From Nonomuraea glycinis (GTDB taxonomy: Bacteria > Actinomycetota > Actinomycetes > Streptosporangiales > Streptosporangiaceae), in NCBI RefSeq assembly GCF_014646515.1, contig NZ_BMNK01000001.1, positions 662,745 to 726,744 on the forward strand: a stretch of 64,000 bases of DNA. Reading direction: 5' to 3'. The number at the start of each line of letters is the position of its first letter. The first letter of the stretch is position 1. The notes below the pieces were generated by a model, which saw nothing but the letters and a program-made list of their open reading frames with translations, was not told the DNA's origin and made no database searches. The position numbers and the translations under genes were made by a program. Below are positions 24,982-34,246 of the stretch, one piece after another.

Positions 24982-25575
24982 ATGACACACAACGCTCGAG
25001 GCCGAGTATCCGAGGCGCGATCGCGCCTGCTCGGCACGGCTACCCGGATCTTCTATGCGGAAGGTCTCCACGCCGTGGGGATCGACCGGATCGTCGCGGA
25101 GGCGAAGGTCACCCGCGCCACGCTTTACCGGCACTTCCCCGGCAAGGACGACCTCGTCGTCGCTTATCTGCAGGGAATCCACCAGATGGAGCGCGACCGG
25201 ATCGGCGAGGTCATCGGCAGCGGCCGACCGGCGGCCGACGTCCTGCGGGCCATCGCCGAGACGATCGTGGACGGCATCGAGTCGGCCGGGTTCCGTGGGT
25301 GCGCCTTCCTCAACGCCGTCGCGGAATATCCGGACCCCGAGCATCCCGTGCACAAGGCCGTTCTCGGCCACCGCGACTGGTTCCTGCGCACCGTCACGGA
25401 CCTGCTCGCCGAGGCCGGGGAGATGCCGGCCGAGCTCGCGGGCCGGCATTTCATCATGCTTCGCGACGGCGCGATGGTCGCGGGCTGCCTGTCCGACCCG
25501 GCGGAGGTCTCCGCCACGTTCCGCCAGGCGGTCGAAGGGCTTCTTCGGTTCCGTGGCGACTCCGCGTCGGACTAG
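24982..25575 (+). CDS. TetR/AcrR family transcriptional regulator 2, candidate repressor of the GAACGTTC regulon
   Basis: 197 residues. The DNA-binding domain is ARSRLLGTATRIFYAEGLHAVGIDRIVAEAKVTRATLYRHFPGKDDLVVAYL. The C-terminal ligand domain includes GFRGCAFLNAVAEYPDPEHPVH, a segment I associate with a large actinobacterial TetR subgroup. ATG 24982 lies just after the operator-like box; an in-frame GTG at 24931 would put that box inside the gene. The identical core at ohr and at 34247-34315 makes it the likely repressor of a small stress regulon. A terminator follows at 25600. Confidence 0.87.
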   Translation: MTHNARGRVSEARSRLLGTATRIFYAEGLHAVGIDRIVAEAKVTRATLYRHFPGKDDLVVAYLQGIHQMERDRIGEVIGSGRPAADVLRAIAETIVDGIESAGFRGCAFLNAVAEYPDPEHPVHKAVLGHRDWFLRTVTDLLAEAGEMPAELAGRHFIMLRDGAMVAGCLSDPAEVSATFRQAVEGLLRFRGDSASD

Positions 25576-25599
25576 CTCCACTCCGTAGGAATCACGCAA

Positions 25600-25624
25600 G
25601 GGGCGGCAAGCCGCCCCCCGTTTA
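25600..25624 (+). terminator. Hairpin terminator after TetR 2
   Basis: GGGGCGG-CAAG-CCGCCCC (25600-25617) is followed by CCGTTTA, 25 bases after the TetR 2 stop. The short T run makes it a plausible intrinsic terminator. Confidence 0.65.
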
Positions 25625-25699
25625 TCTGTGGCGTCCACCTGCGGCGTGATCCAGAGTGGCGACGGTCACATTTGGCTGTAGCCAACGCGTCGCGAAATC

Positions 25700-25722
25700 T
25701 ATAGAGTGAACGCTACATACAC
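25700..25722 (+). promoter_or_regulatory. Catabolic promoter/operator motif, copy 1
   Basis: TATAGAGTGAACGCTACATA plus CAC, upstream of the aromatic transporter operon. It matches 19 of 23 positions of the copy at 36498-36520. TATAGA is a candidate -10 and GTGARCGYTAC the shared operator across the probable start point. Confidence 0.65.
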
Positions 25723-25810
25723 GGAGTGTCCCGTCCCCGGCGCGCTTCCGGCGCTGGTGCAGGGCTCTCTCGGGGGCCTGACCGACCGTCGCAACAAAGC
25801 GAGGTTTCCC

Positions 25811-27160
25811 TTGAACGTTCTTGAGCAGGTCAAGAATTCACCGATGAGTCGCGCTCAGATCAGGGCGGTCGCCCTGTGTCTCGTGATCAACCTGATCGAC
25901 GGGTTCGACCTTCTGGTCACCTCGTACGTCGGGCCGGCGATCACGCGCGAATGGGCCCTGTCGCCGTCGGGGGTGGGGGTGCTGCTCAGCGGAGGGCTGG
26001 CCGGCATGGCCACCGGCGCGCTCTTCCTGGCTCCACTCGCCGACCGCATCGGGCGCCGCCGGCTCAGTCTCGGCTGTCTCGCCCTGGCCGCGCTGGGCAT
26101 GCTCGCCGCGTCCGTCTCGCAGGACTTCGGCCAGCTTCTCGTCTGCCGGCTGGTGACCGGCGCGGCCGTGGGGGCGATGGCGGCCAGCCTGCCGGTGCTC
26201 ACCTCCGAATACGCGAACAACCGGCGCAGGGGCCTCGTCGTCGCGCTGATCACCACCGGATACGGCCTGGGCTCCGTCATCGCCGGGGTCGCCTCGAGCC
26301 TGCTGGTGGGCTCGCTCGGCTGGCGGTCGGTCTTCGTGTTCGGCGCCGTCGCCACGGCGATCCTGTTCGTGGTCGGGCTGCGCTTTCTGCCCGAGTCGAT
26401 GGACTACCTCGTCGCACGCCGTCCCCCTCAGGCGCTGGCCAGGTTCAACCGGATTCTCGTCTCGATGGGCCGTGCCCCCGTCGAGGAGTTGCCCGCCTCG
26501 GCGTCGGCGTCGCGCAAGATGGCCCTCGCCTCGGTGCTCAGCGGGAGCAACGCCGTCCGGACGGTGCTGATCTGGGTGGCGTTCACCGCGGCGCAGTTGA
26601 TGTTCTACTTCGCGAGCTCGTGGACGCCCAGCCTGCTGCTGCAGGCGGGTATGTCGAGCCAGCAGGGCATCAGCGGCGGGGTGCTGTTCAGCCTCGGCGG
26701 GGTCTCGGGTGCGGTCCTGCTGGGTGTCCTGGCGTCCCGGATCGAGCCGCGGCGGCTGACCGCGGCCTATTTCGGCATCGGCGCGCTCATGCTCATCCTC
26801 TTCTCCGTGTCGCTCGGCACGCTGGCCGCCGCACTGGTCGTGGCGGTGCTCGTCGGACTGTTCCTCAACGGCACGGTGACCGGGATCAACGTCATCGTCC
26901 CGAGCATGTATCCGGCCGAAGCCCGGGCGACGGCCCTCGGCCTGGCCGTCGCCGTGAGCAGGCTCGGTGCCGTGCTGGCGCCACTGCTCGCCGGCTTCCT
27001 GCTGCAAGCCGGCTGGGCCCCGGGATCGATGTTCCAGGTCTTCGCGATCCCGGGCGTCATCGGCGCTCTCGCGTTGATCGTCCTCACCCGATTCGGGCGC
27101 GCGTCCCGGAGCTCCTCGACCGAAACCAGAGCCGTGGAAGGCGCGGCGGCCGAGGCATGA
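25811..27160 (+). CDS. MFS transporter, aromatic acid:H+ symporter type
   Basis: 449 residues with 12 predicted membrane helices. Motifs: NLIDGFDLLVTSYVGPAI in helix 1 (the DG-D motif of aromatic acid transporters such as PcaK/BenK), LADRIGRRRLSLG between helices 2 and 3, and LPESMDYLVARRP after helix 6. It probably imports the aromatic substrate of the downstream pathway. No ATG fits; TTG 25811 is chosen because GAGG lies 6 bases upstream and MFS homology begins soon after. An ATG at 25706 would start inside the promoter motif. It leads the operon through the carboxylase genes at 34135. Confidence 0.87.
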   Translation: MNVLEQVKNSPMSRAQIRAVALCLVINLIDGFDLLVTSYVGPAITREWALSPSGVGVLLSGGLAGMATGALFLAPLADRIGRRRLSLGCLALAALGMLAASVSQDFGQLLVCRLVTGAAVGAMAASLPVLTSEYANNRRRGLVVALITTGYGLGSVIAGVASSLLVGSLGWRSVFVFGAVATAILFVVGLRFLPESMDYLVARRPPQALARFNRILVSMGRAPVEELPASASASRKMALASVLSGSNAVRTVLIWVAFTAAQLMFYFASSWTPSLLLQAGMSSQQGISGGVLFSLGGVSGAVLLGVLASRIEPRRLTAAYFGIGALMLILFSVSLGTLAAALVVAVLVGLFLNGTVTGINVIVPSMYPAEARATALGLAVAVSRLGAVLAPLLAGFLLQAGWAPGSMFQVFAIPGVIGALALIVLTRFGRASRSSSTETRAVEGAAAEA

Positions 27161-27236
27161 GCCCCGGCGCCGGCGAGTCCCGCTCCCGGCAGCCGCGCAG
27201 CGCGACCCCACGTACGACCCATTGAGGAGGCTTAAG

Positions 27237-28025
27237 GTGACGGCCACATCGGCGGATGTCGCCCAGGCGGGCGCTGGCCCCGTTCTCGTGCTGCTGCACG
27301 GGGGCGGGCCCGGCGTCGACGCCGCGAGCAACTGGGCGGCGGTACACTCCGAGCTCTCGGCGGAGTTCCGCTGCCTCGCCCCTGACCTGCTCGGCTTCGG
27401 CACGCGGATCATCGGCGCGGGGACAGCCGGCCTCAGGGGACCGCGAGCCTGGGCGCGGGCCCGTGCCCAGCAGATCCTCGCCCTGCTCGATCGCCACGGC
27501 CTGCAACGCGCGCACCTCGTGGGCAACTCGGCCGCGGGCGGCGCCGCGGCCGTGGCGCTCCTGGCCATGGCGCCTGACCGGATCGGGCGCGCGGTTCTCA
27601 TGGGGGGCGCGGGCACTGGGCCGCCGCCTCCTGCCGTTCCCTTCTACGACGAGCCGACGAGGGAGTCGATGCGCGCCACTCTGGGCCGTTTGGTCGCCGA
27701 CGAGGGCGTCCACCGTGATCTCCTCGACGACCTGGCCGGTGTCCGGCTGGAGCAGGCCCTGCGGCCCGGCGCCGAGGAGGCCTTCCGATCGATGTTCGCC
27801 CACGTCGCCGACGGGCCGCCTCCCGTCGATCCGGCCACGATCGTCAACCCGGTCCTCGCCCTGCACGGGGAGCGCGATCGGGTCTCGCCGGTCGAGGTCT
27901 CCGAGCGGCTCGTCGAAGCCCTGCCCCACGGCCGCCTGGCGGTGGTGGCGGGGGCCGGGCACTGGATCCACGTCGATCGACCGGATGAGTTCCGCAGCCT
28001 GGTAGGGGAGTTCCTGAGCGCATGA
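27237..28025 (+). CDS. Alpha/beta hydrolase, C-C bond hydrolase-like (MhpC/BphD group)
   Basis: 262 residues. Oxyanion motif LLHGGGPGVDAASNW, nucleophile elbow GNSAAGG (Ser), Asp in HGERDRVSP and His in GAGHWIHVDRP. The HGGGPG signature is typical of meta-cleavage product hydrolases, which split 2-hydroxy-6-oxo-dienoates after extradiol ring opening. GTG 27237 has GAGGAGG 6 bases upstream. The stop overlaps the next gene as ATGA. A second hydrolase of this kind lies at 36537-37352, so they may serve successive or parallel steps. Confidence 0.85.
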   Translation: MTATSADVAQAGAGPVLVLLHGGGPGVDAASNWAAVHSELSAEFRCLAPDLLGFGTRIIGAGTAGLRGPRAWARARAQQILALLDRHGLQRAHLVGNSAAGGAAAVALLAMAPDRIGRAVLMGGAGTGPPPPAVPFYDEPTRESMRATLGRLVADEGVHRDLLDDLAGVRLEQALRPGAEEAFRSMFAHVADGPPPVDPATIVNPVLALHGERDRVSPVEVSERLVEALPHGRLAVVAGAGHWIHVDRPDEFRSLVGEFLSA

Positions 28026-29653
28026 CACAGCAAACCAGCGGTCGTGCGGACCGAGTCGGCGTCCTGGTCGTCGGCGCCGGCCCCACCGGCCTGACCCTCG
28101 CCATCGACCTCGCCAGGCGGGGGGTGGCGTGCCACGTCGTGGAGGCGACCGAAGAGCGGGGCGTCAATCCCCGGTGCAACACCACCTCCGCCCGGTCGAT
28201 GGAGATCTTCCGGCGGCTCGGCCTCGCCGACGACATCCGGCGGGCCGGTCTGCCTGAGGACTACCCCACCTCGATCCACTACCGGACAACCCTGCGGGGC
28301 GAGGAGATCTTCCGCCTCGACCTGCCCTCGGCGGGCGACGTGCTGGCCGGGGCCGGCCGGGACGGCTGGATCACGCCGGAGCCGCAGCACCGGATCTCGC
28401 AGCTGTTCCTGGAGCCCATCCTCGAGCGGCATGCGAGCGGGCTCCCCGGGCTGACCCTGGAGCGCGGCACCCGGTTGGTCGAGTTGCGGCAGCACGAGGA
28501 CCATGTCGAGGCGGTCGTGGAGACCGAGGGCGTCCGTCGCACCCTCCGCTGCGCCTACGTGGTCGGTTGCGACGGGGCGCACAGCGCCGTCCGCCGTCAC
28601 CTGGGCATTCGCTACGAAGGCGTCGACGCGATCCAGCGGTTCGTGTCGACCTTCGTCCGCTCACCCGAGCTCGGGCGGCTGGCCGCCCGGGACCGGGCCT
28701 GGACGTACTGGACCTACGGCCGCCGGCCCGCCTCGATGATCGCCATCGACGGGGACTCGCTGTGGCTCAACCACGTCACCTTCGCGCCCGACCACGACAC
28801 CGAGGGCGAGGATCCCGAACAGCTCCTGCGGGAAGCCGTGGGCGGCCCGGTCGAGCACGAGGTGCTCGGCGTGGTGCGCTGGACCGGACGTCGGCTGGTC
28901 GCCCAGCGGTACCAGGACGGCCGGGTGTTCCTGGCCGGCGACGCCGCCCACATCTGGATCCCCGTCGGGGGATTCGGCATGAACGCCGGGATCCAGGACG
29001 CGGCGACGCTGGGCTGGATGCTCGCGGCGGTCTGCCACGGGTGGGCGCCACCGGCTCTGCTGACCGCCTACGAACAGGAGCGCAAGCCGGTGGGGGAGCA
29101 GTTCGCCCAGGCGGTGGGATCGGCCGCGCGCAAGTCCTTCGCGGACGTCTCGCCGGACATCCACCTGTCCGGCCCAGCCGGTGAGCGGGCCCGCGCCGAG
29201 CTCGCCGAGCGGTTCGCGGTCACCGAGCCGCACCGGTACTCGCCCGACGGCTTCAGCTTCGGCTACCACTACGCGGGCTCGCCCCTCGTGGTCGGCGGAG
29301 CGGACCAGGCCGCCATCTCCATGGGCGGTTACCAGGACCGGGCGCAGGCCGGTTTCCGGCTGCCGCACGTCTGGCTGGAGGACGGCCGCTCGGTGTTCGA
29401 CGTGCTCGGGCCCGACTTCACCCTGGTGCGGACCGACCCGGACGTCAGCGTGACGCCCTGGACCGAGGCGGCGCGTGAGCTCGGGATCCCCCTCGTCGTG
29501 GTCGACCTGCCGGGGGACCACGACGGCCGCTATCCCGCCGCGCTCCTGCTCGTCCGCCCGGACCAGCACGTCGCCTGGATGGGCGGCTCGGACGCCCGTC
29601 CCGACGAGCTCCTGCACACGGTCACCGGACACCTCACCGTCCACCAGCGGTAA
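28022..29653 (+). CDS. FAD-dependent aromatic hydroxylase (PheA/TfdB, MhpA-like)
   Basis: 543 residues. FAD motifs are VGVLVVGAGPTGLTLAIDLARRGV at the N-terminus, a DG motif (VVGCDGAHSAVRRHLG) and GRVFLAGDAAHIWIPVGGFGMNAGIQDA (GD motif). The C-terminal thioredoxin-like domain of phenol hydroxylases follows (GFRLPHVWLEDGRSVFDVLGPDFTLVRTD). It should hydroxylate a phenolic ring using NAD(P)H and O2, to give the catechol opened by the extradiol enzyme at 37357-38211. The ring substrate is not identified; aryl ketones or hydroxyphenyl acids are possible. Confidence 0.9.
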   Translation: MTQQTSGRADRVGVLVVGAGPTGLTLAIDLARRGVACHVVEATEERGVNPRCNTTSARSMEIFRRLGLADDIRRAGLPEDYPTSIHYRTTLRGEEIFRLDLPSAGDVLAGAGRDGWITPEPQHRISQLFLEPILERHASGLPGLTLERGTRLVELRQHEDHVEAVVETEGVRRTLRCAYVVGCDGAHSAVRRHLGIRYEGVDAIQRFVSTFVRSPELGRLAARDRAWTYWTYGRRPASMIAIDGDSLWLNHVTFAPDHDTEGEDPEQLLREAVGGPVEHEVLGVVRWTGRRLVAQRYQDGRVFLAGDAAHIWIPVGGFGMNAGIQDAATLGWMLAAVCHGWAPPALLTAYEQERKPVGEQFAQAVGSAARKSFADVSPDIHLSGPAGERARAELAERFAVTEPHRYSPDGFSFGYHYAGSPLVVGGADQAAISMGGYQDRAQAGFRLPHVWLEDGRSVFDVLGPDFTLVRTDPDVSVTPWTEAARELGIPLVVVDLPGDHDGRYPAALLLVRPDQHVAWMGGSDARPDELLHTVTGHLTVHQR

Positions 29654-29672
29654 AGAACACCAGGAGAACCAC

Positions 29673-31775
29673 ATGCCATACGCACTGGGCATCGACGTGG
29701 GCGGCACGTTCACCGACGCCGTCGCCTCCGACGGGGCCGGCCGCATCGTGTCGGCCAAGACGCCGACGACCCCGCCGAACCGCGAGGTCGGCGTCATGCG
29801 CGTGATCGAGGACCTCGCGGCGGAGCTGGGCATCGGCGTCGGCGAGCTGCTCGCGCAGACCGACTACATCGCCCACGGCACGACCGCGTCGATCAACGCC
29901 CTCGTCCAGGGACAGGTGGCCGAGGTCGGGCTCATCGCCACCAAGGGGCACCGGGACTCGATCTACATCATGAACGCCGAGGGCCGCACCCTCGGCCGGT
30001 CGGCCCACGAGATCCAGGACACGCTCCGGCAGCGCAAGCCCGCGCCGCTGATCCCGAAGTACCGGGCGCTCGAAGTCACCGAGCGCATCGACTACGCCGG
30101 GAACGTCCTGGTCCCCCTGGACGAGGACGAGGTCCGCCGGGTCACCCGGTCCCTGGTGGACCAGGGGGTCGAGGCGATCGCCGTCTGCCTGCTGTGGTCG
30201 TTCAAGAACGGGACGCACGAGCGGCGCGTCCGCGAGCTGATCCACGAGATCGCGCCGGACATGTACGTCACGCTCTCCTCGGAGGTCAGCCCGCGCATCC
30301 GCGAGTTCGCCCGCACCTCCACGACGATCATGAACGCCCAGATCGGGCCGAGGCTGCGCACCTACCTGCTCCCGCTGCGCAAGCAGCTGGAGGAGGGCGG
30401 GCTCAAGGGGCCCCTGCTGGTCATGCAGAGCGAAGGCGGCACCATCACGGCCGACCGGGCTCCGGAGCACGCCATCACCACGGTCGGGTCCGTCCTGTCC
30501 GGCGGCGTCATCGGCGGGATGCGCCTGGCCGAGCAGCTTGGCCACCGCAACGTCATCACCACCGACGTGGGAGGCACGACGTTCCTGGCGGGGCTGATCG
30601 TCGACGGGGAGCCGGTCATGGCGCCGGGTTCCATCGTGAACCAGTTCCCGATCAACGCGGCGACCATCCGCGTGCACACCATCGGTTCCGGCGGTGGGGC
30701 GCTCGCGTCGGTGGACGCCGGCGGCAACCTGCGGCTCGGCCCGCAGAGCGCCGAGGCCGTCCCCGGCCCCGCCTGCTACGGCAACGGCGGCACGCGGCCC
30801 ACGAACACCGACGCCAACCTGGTGCTCGGCATCCTGAGCGAGCGCGGACTGCTCGGCGGCCGCAAGCCGCTCCGCCTCGACCTGGCCAGACAAGCCATCC
30901 GCGAGCACGTGGCCGAGCCGCTCGGCCTCACCGTCGAACAAGCCGCGGTCGCGATCTACGAGGTGCAGAACGCGCAGGCGGGCGACCTCCTCCGCCGCGC
31001 CGTCGTACAGGCCGGGTACGACTCCCGCGACTTCGTCGTCTACGCCTTCGGCGGCGCCGGGCCCGCCCACTGCGCCGGCTACTGCCAGGACCTGGGCGTA
31101 CGCGAGGTCGTCGTGCCGCTCGGCCCTGTCGCGTCCGCCTTTTCGGCCTACGGGCTCGCGGCTTCGGACGTCATGCTGAGCGCCGAGCTCTCCGATCCCT
31201 CCTCCTTCCCGGTCGACCACACGGTGCTGGAGGCCCACTACGCCCGGCTCGAGGCCGACCTGCAGCGTGCGCTCGACCGGCAGAAGGTGAAGTTCCACGA
31301 CGTGACGCTGCAGCGCGAGGTCGACCTGCGTTACTCGATGCAGGTCACCGAGCTCGCCACGGCCGTCCCGGACGAGAAGTTCACCGAGAGCACCGGCGAG
31401 GAGATCCTCGAGCGCTTCGAGGAACAGTACGAGCGCATCAACGGCAGCGGCGCCGGATACCGCGAGGCCGGCGTACAGGCGATCACCTACCGGATGCGGG
31501 TCAAGGCGAGCCTCGGCTTCCCGGTCGTGCTGCCGGACATCCCGGAGGCCACCGGCCCGGACCCGGCGGCGGCTCTCGTCGGGGAACGCTCCGTCTGCCT
31601 CGACGCGCGGCTCGGCTTCGTGCCGACCCCCGTCTACGACTACGCCCGGCTGCACGCGGGCCACGAACTCGTCGGGCCGGCGATCGTCGAGGTGCCGACC
31701 ACGGTGGTCGTGGTCCCCGCCGGGGTCACCGGCCGCGTCGACCGCCTCGGCAACCTCGTGCTGAGCTACCAGTGA
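29673..31775 (+). CDS. Hydantoinase/oxoprolinase family A subunit (HyuA, acetone/acetophenone carboxylase beta-like)
   Basis: 700 residues in the ASKHA-like fold: ALGIDVGGTFTDAVASD at the N-terminus, TDYIAHGTTASINALVQG, TTDVGGTTFLAGLIVDGEPV and FGGAGPAHCAGYCQDLG. Related subunits activate substrates with ATP in hydantoin or 5-oxoproline hydrolysis and in acetone or acetophenone carboxylation. ATG 29673 follows CAGGAG. It is followed 11 bp later by the B subunit, and the pair probably forms a complex. The gamma-like tail on the B subunit points to carboxylation rather than ring hydrolysis. Confidence 0.88.
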   Translation: MPYALGIDVGGTFTDAVASDGAGRIVSAKTPTTPPNREVGVMRVIEDLAAELGIGVGELLAQTDYIAHGTTASINALVQGQVAEVGLIATKGHRDSIYIMNAEGRTLGRSAHEIQDTLRQRKPAPLIPKYRALEVTERIDYAGNVLVPLDEDEVRRVTRSLVDQGVEAIAVCLLWSFKNGTHERRVRELIHEIAPDMYVTLSSEVSPRIREFARTSTTIMNAQIGPRLRTYLLPLRKQLEEGGLKGPLLVMQSEGGTITADRAPEHAITTVGSVLSGGVIGGMRLAEQLGHRNVITTDVGGTTFLAGLIVDGEPVMAPGSIVNQFPINAATIRVHTIGSGGGALASVDAGGNLRLGPQSAEAVPGPACYGNGGTRPTNTDANLVLGILSERGLLGGRKPLRLDLARQAIREHVAEPLGLTVEQAAVAIYEVQNAQAGDLLRRAVVQAGYDSRDFVVYAFGGAGPAHCAGYCQDLGVREVVVPLGPVASAFSAYGLAASDVMLSAELSDPSSFPVDHTVLEAHYARLEADLQRALDRQKVKFHDVTLQREVDLRYSMQVTELATAVPDEKFTESTGEEILERFEEQYERINGSGAGYREAGVQAITYRMRVKASLGFPVVLPDIPEATGPDPAAALVGERSVCLDARLGFVPTPVYDYARLHAGHELVGPAIVEVPTTVVVVPAGVTGRVDRLGNLVLSYQ

Positions 31776-31786
31776 GGAGAGCGTCC

Positions 31787-34135
31787 ATGACATCCAGGAT
31801 CCCCGGGGCGGACGAGTTCACCAGCCGTCCCCTTCCCCGCGCGGAACTGCTGCGGCAGATCTCACCGGCCCTGCCGCTGCACCAGGTCGACGATGAGCAG
31901 GCGGAGCAGGTCGACGCCCTGACCTACGAGGTCGTCCGGCACCGGCTCTGGGCGATCACCCAGGAGATGGGGGAGACGCTGCGGCGGATGTCGGGCTCGC
32001 ACGTCGTCACCGAGTCCAACGACTTCAACTTCTCCATCTGCGACGAGCTCGGCGAGCAGGTCCAGGTCGGCACCTACAACGTGGGCCTCATCGGCTCGAT
32101 GGACCTGGCCATCGTCTGGACGCTGCGCCACCGCAGCGACAACCCCGGCATCGCCGAGGGCGACATGTTCCTGTGCAACGACCCGTGGATCGGCGGCGGG
32201 CTGCACCAGAACGACGCCGCGATCCTGGCGCCGATCTTCCACGAGGGCAAGCTGTTCGGCTGGACGACGGCCATCGCCCACCAGATCGACCTGGGCGGGC
32301 CGCGGCCGGGCTCCTTCAGCCCGTCGGCCCAGGACGTGTTCGGCGAGGCGGTCCCCACGCCGCCGATGAAGGTCGTCCGCGGGGGAGTGCTGCAGCGCGA
32401 CGTCGCCGACGCCTGGGTCCGGCGGTCGCGGCTCCCGCACCTGGTGGGACTCGACCTCCGCGCCAAGATCGCCGCCAACAAGAACGCGGCCGAGCAGATC
32501 CTCCGGCTCATCACCAAGTACGGCGCCGACACCGTCAAGGTCGTGATGCACCGGATGATGGACGACGCCGAACGCCGGCTGCGCGCCAAGCTCAAGACCC
32601 TGCCCGACGGGACCTGGACCGCGGTCGGCTACCAGGAGCAGTCGCGGACCGGCGACCGCGGCCTGCACGCGATCAAGGTCGCGATGACCAAGGAAGCCGA
32701 CCGGCTCGTCTTCGACTTCCGGGGGACCGCCGAGCAGACCGGCATCATCAACTGCCCCTACCCGGGCCTGCGGGCCGGGATCGTCTTCACGATGCTGCCC
32801 CTGCTGGCCGGGGACATCCCGTGGGCGGCGGGCGGGCTGATGCGCTGCTTCGAGATCATCACCGACGAGGACACCATCACCAACGCGTCCTTCCCGGCCG
32901 CGGTCGGCAAGGGGCCCTTCGGGCCGGCCTGGGGATCGGGCAACCTGGTCGCCGAAGTGATCGCCAGGATGCTGGACGCCGAACCCGACCGCCGCGGCGA
33001 CGTGCAGTCGATCTGCAACGGCACCACCGACCTCTGCGTGGTGTCCGGGGTCGATGTGCGCGGCGGTGGCAGCAAGGGCTTCGTGTCCCCGGTGTTCGAC
33101 GTCATGGCCGGTGGTTACGGCGCTCAGGTCTACCACGACGGCGTCGACACCGGCGGCCGGCTCATCATCCCCTCCGCGCGGGCACCGGACGTCGAGATGA
33201 CCGAGTACCTCTACCCCCTCGTCGCGCTGTGGCGCCGCGAGCAGACCGACTCCGGCGGGCCCGGCCGGCAGCGGGGCGGGATGAGCGGCTCGGTCTGCTA
33301 CGTGCAGCACCCGGACCAGAAGGGGACGATGTCGCTGATCGTTTCCGGGACCGGCAAGGTCGCGAACCAGAACGTCGGACTGGCCGGCGGTTATCCGGGC
33401 AACTCCCAGCTCGACCTGGTGGTGCGCGGCATCAGCGACCCGCAGTTGGTCCAGGCGGCTGCCATCCCCGCTGACCTGGGCGAGCTCGGCGGGGACATCG
33501 AGGTCCTGCCCTGCGAGGGTGAGTCGGATCTCGGCCCCGGCGATGCCCTCTACCTGCACTGGCAGGCGGGCGGCGGGTACGGCGACCCCCTGCTGCGGCC
33601 AGCCGGGAACGTACGCGAAGACGTACGGCAAGCCCGCGTCTCGCCGGAGGCCGCGACGGACGTCTACGGCGTCGTGCTCGGCGCGGACGGCGACGTGGAC
33701 GCGGTCGCGACCGGCGAGACCCGTGCGGAGCTGCGACGCCGGCGCGCTTCCGGCGCCGGCCTGTCCGAGGCGCGCCTCGCCGGGGTCGGCGCTCCGGACC
33801 TTGCCGGGATCGGTGCTCCGGAGCTCGCCGGGGCGCGCCGTCTCGACGACAACCTCGCCGTCCTGGAGTCGCCGGAGGGCGGGACCGTCGTGTGTCTGCA
33901 TTGCGGCACCCAGATCGGCCCGCTCGCCGGTGGGGCGTTCATGGCGGCGCTGGCGCGTCGTGACGCTGCCCCGACGGAAGCGGGACCGCACATCTGGCAC
34001 GACCCGTCCGAGTACGTCGACGCGGAGATCGTCTTCCGTCAGCTGTTCTGCCCCGGCTGCCTGACCGCGGTCAACTCCCGCGTCGTCCCCGTCGACCACC
34101 CCCTTCCCGCCGACGACTACCGAAGCTGGGCCTGA
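31787..34135 (+). CDS. HyuB-type subunit fused to an acetone-carboxylase-gamma-like zinc ribbon
   Basis: 782 residues. Residues about 40-600 are a hydantoinase B/oxoprolinase subunit (YEVVRHRLWAITQEMGETLRRMSGSHVVTESNDFNFSICDE; GDMFLCNDPWIGGGLHQND). After a linker with GVGAPDLAGIGAPELAG repeats, the last ~80 residues carry CLHC (703-706) and, after EIVFRQLF, CPGC (755-758). This matches the zinc-binding gamma subunit of acetone carboxylase from memory. That subunit is normally separate, so this is a fusion of two subunits of an ATP-dependent carboxylase. With HyuA at 29673 it may carboxylate an aromatic or aliphatic ketone. ATG 31787 has GAGGAGAG upstream. Confidence 0.85.
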   Translation: MTSRIPGADEFTSRPLPRAELLRQISPALPLHQVDDEQAEQVDALTYEVVRHRLWAITQEMGETLRRMSGSHVVTESNDFNFSICDELGEQVQVGTYNVGLIGSMDLAIVWTLRHRSDNPGIAEGDMFLCNDPWIGGGLHQNDAAILAPIFHEGKLFGWTTAIAHQIDLGGPRPGSFSPSAQDVFGEAVPTPPMKVVRGGVLQRDVADAWVRRSRLPHLVGLDLRAKIAANKNAAEQILRLITKYGADTVKVVMHRMMDDAERRLRAKLKTLPDGTWTAVGYQEQSRTGDRGLHAIKVAMTKEADRLVFDFRGTAEQTGIINCPYPGLRAGIVFTMLPLLAGDIPWAAGGLMRCFEIITDEDTITNASFPAAVGKGPFGPAWGSGNLVAEVIARMLDAEPDRRGDVQSICNGTTDLCVVSGVDVRGGGSKGFVSPVFDVMAGGYGAQVYHDGVDTGGRLIIPSARAPDVEMTEYLYPLVALWRREQTDSGGPGRQRGGMSGSVCYVQHPDQKGTMSLIVSGTGKVANQNVGLAGGYPGNSQLDLVVRGISDPQLVQAAAIPADLGELGGDIEVLPCEGESDLGPGDALYLHWQAGGGYGDPLLRPAGNVREDVRQARVSPEAATDVYGVVLGADGDVDAVATGETRAELRRRRASGAGLSEARLAGVGAPDLAGIGAPELAGARRLDDNLAVLESPEGGTVVCLHCGTQIGPLAGGAFMAALARRDAAPTEAGPHIWHDPSEYVDAEIVFRQLFCPGCLTAVNSRVVPVDHPLPADDYRSWA

Positions 34136-34178
34136 GACACGACGCGCTTGTCAGCGGGGGCCAGTGGGTGACCTGTGC

Positions 34179-34223
34179 CCGCCGAGAGGATCACAGTCCT
34201 GAGGACCGTGATCCTCTCGGCGG
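34179..34223. terminator. Strong bidirectional-type hairpin after the carboxylase operon
   Basis: A perfect 16-bp stem, CCGCCGAGAGGATCAC (34179-34194) pairing with 34208-34223. The 13-base loop itself contains GTCC-TGA-GGAC. It lies 44 bp after the B-subunit stop. There is no U tract, which is usual in high-GC actinomycetes. Confidence 0.8.
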
Positions 34224-34246
34224 CGTTCCGTGGTGCCCAACGGACA

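Noticed and set aside
25706-25810. ATG 25706 as the start of the aromatic transporter.
   Set aside because: It overlaps the catabolic promoter motif and adds 35 residues without MFS homology; TTG 25811 has GAGG at the right distance.
30194-34135. A 1313-codon plus frame suggesting a single fusion from HyuA into HyuB.
   Set aside because: It enters HyuB's frame from an out-of-frame shadow of HyuA. HyuA has its own stop at 31775 and HyuB its own ribosome site and ATG at 31787.
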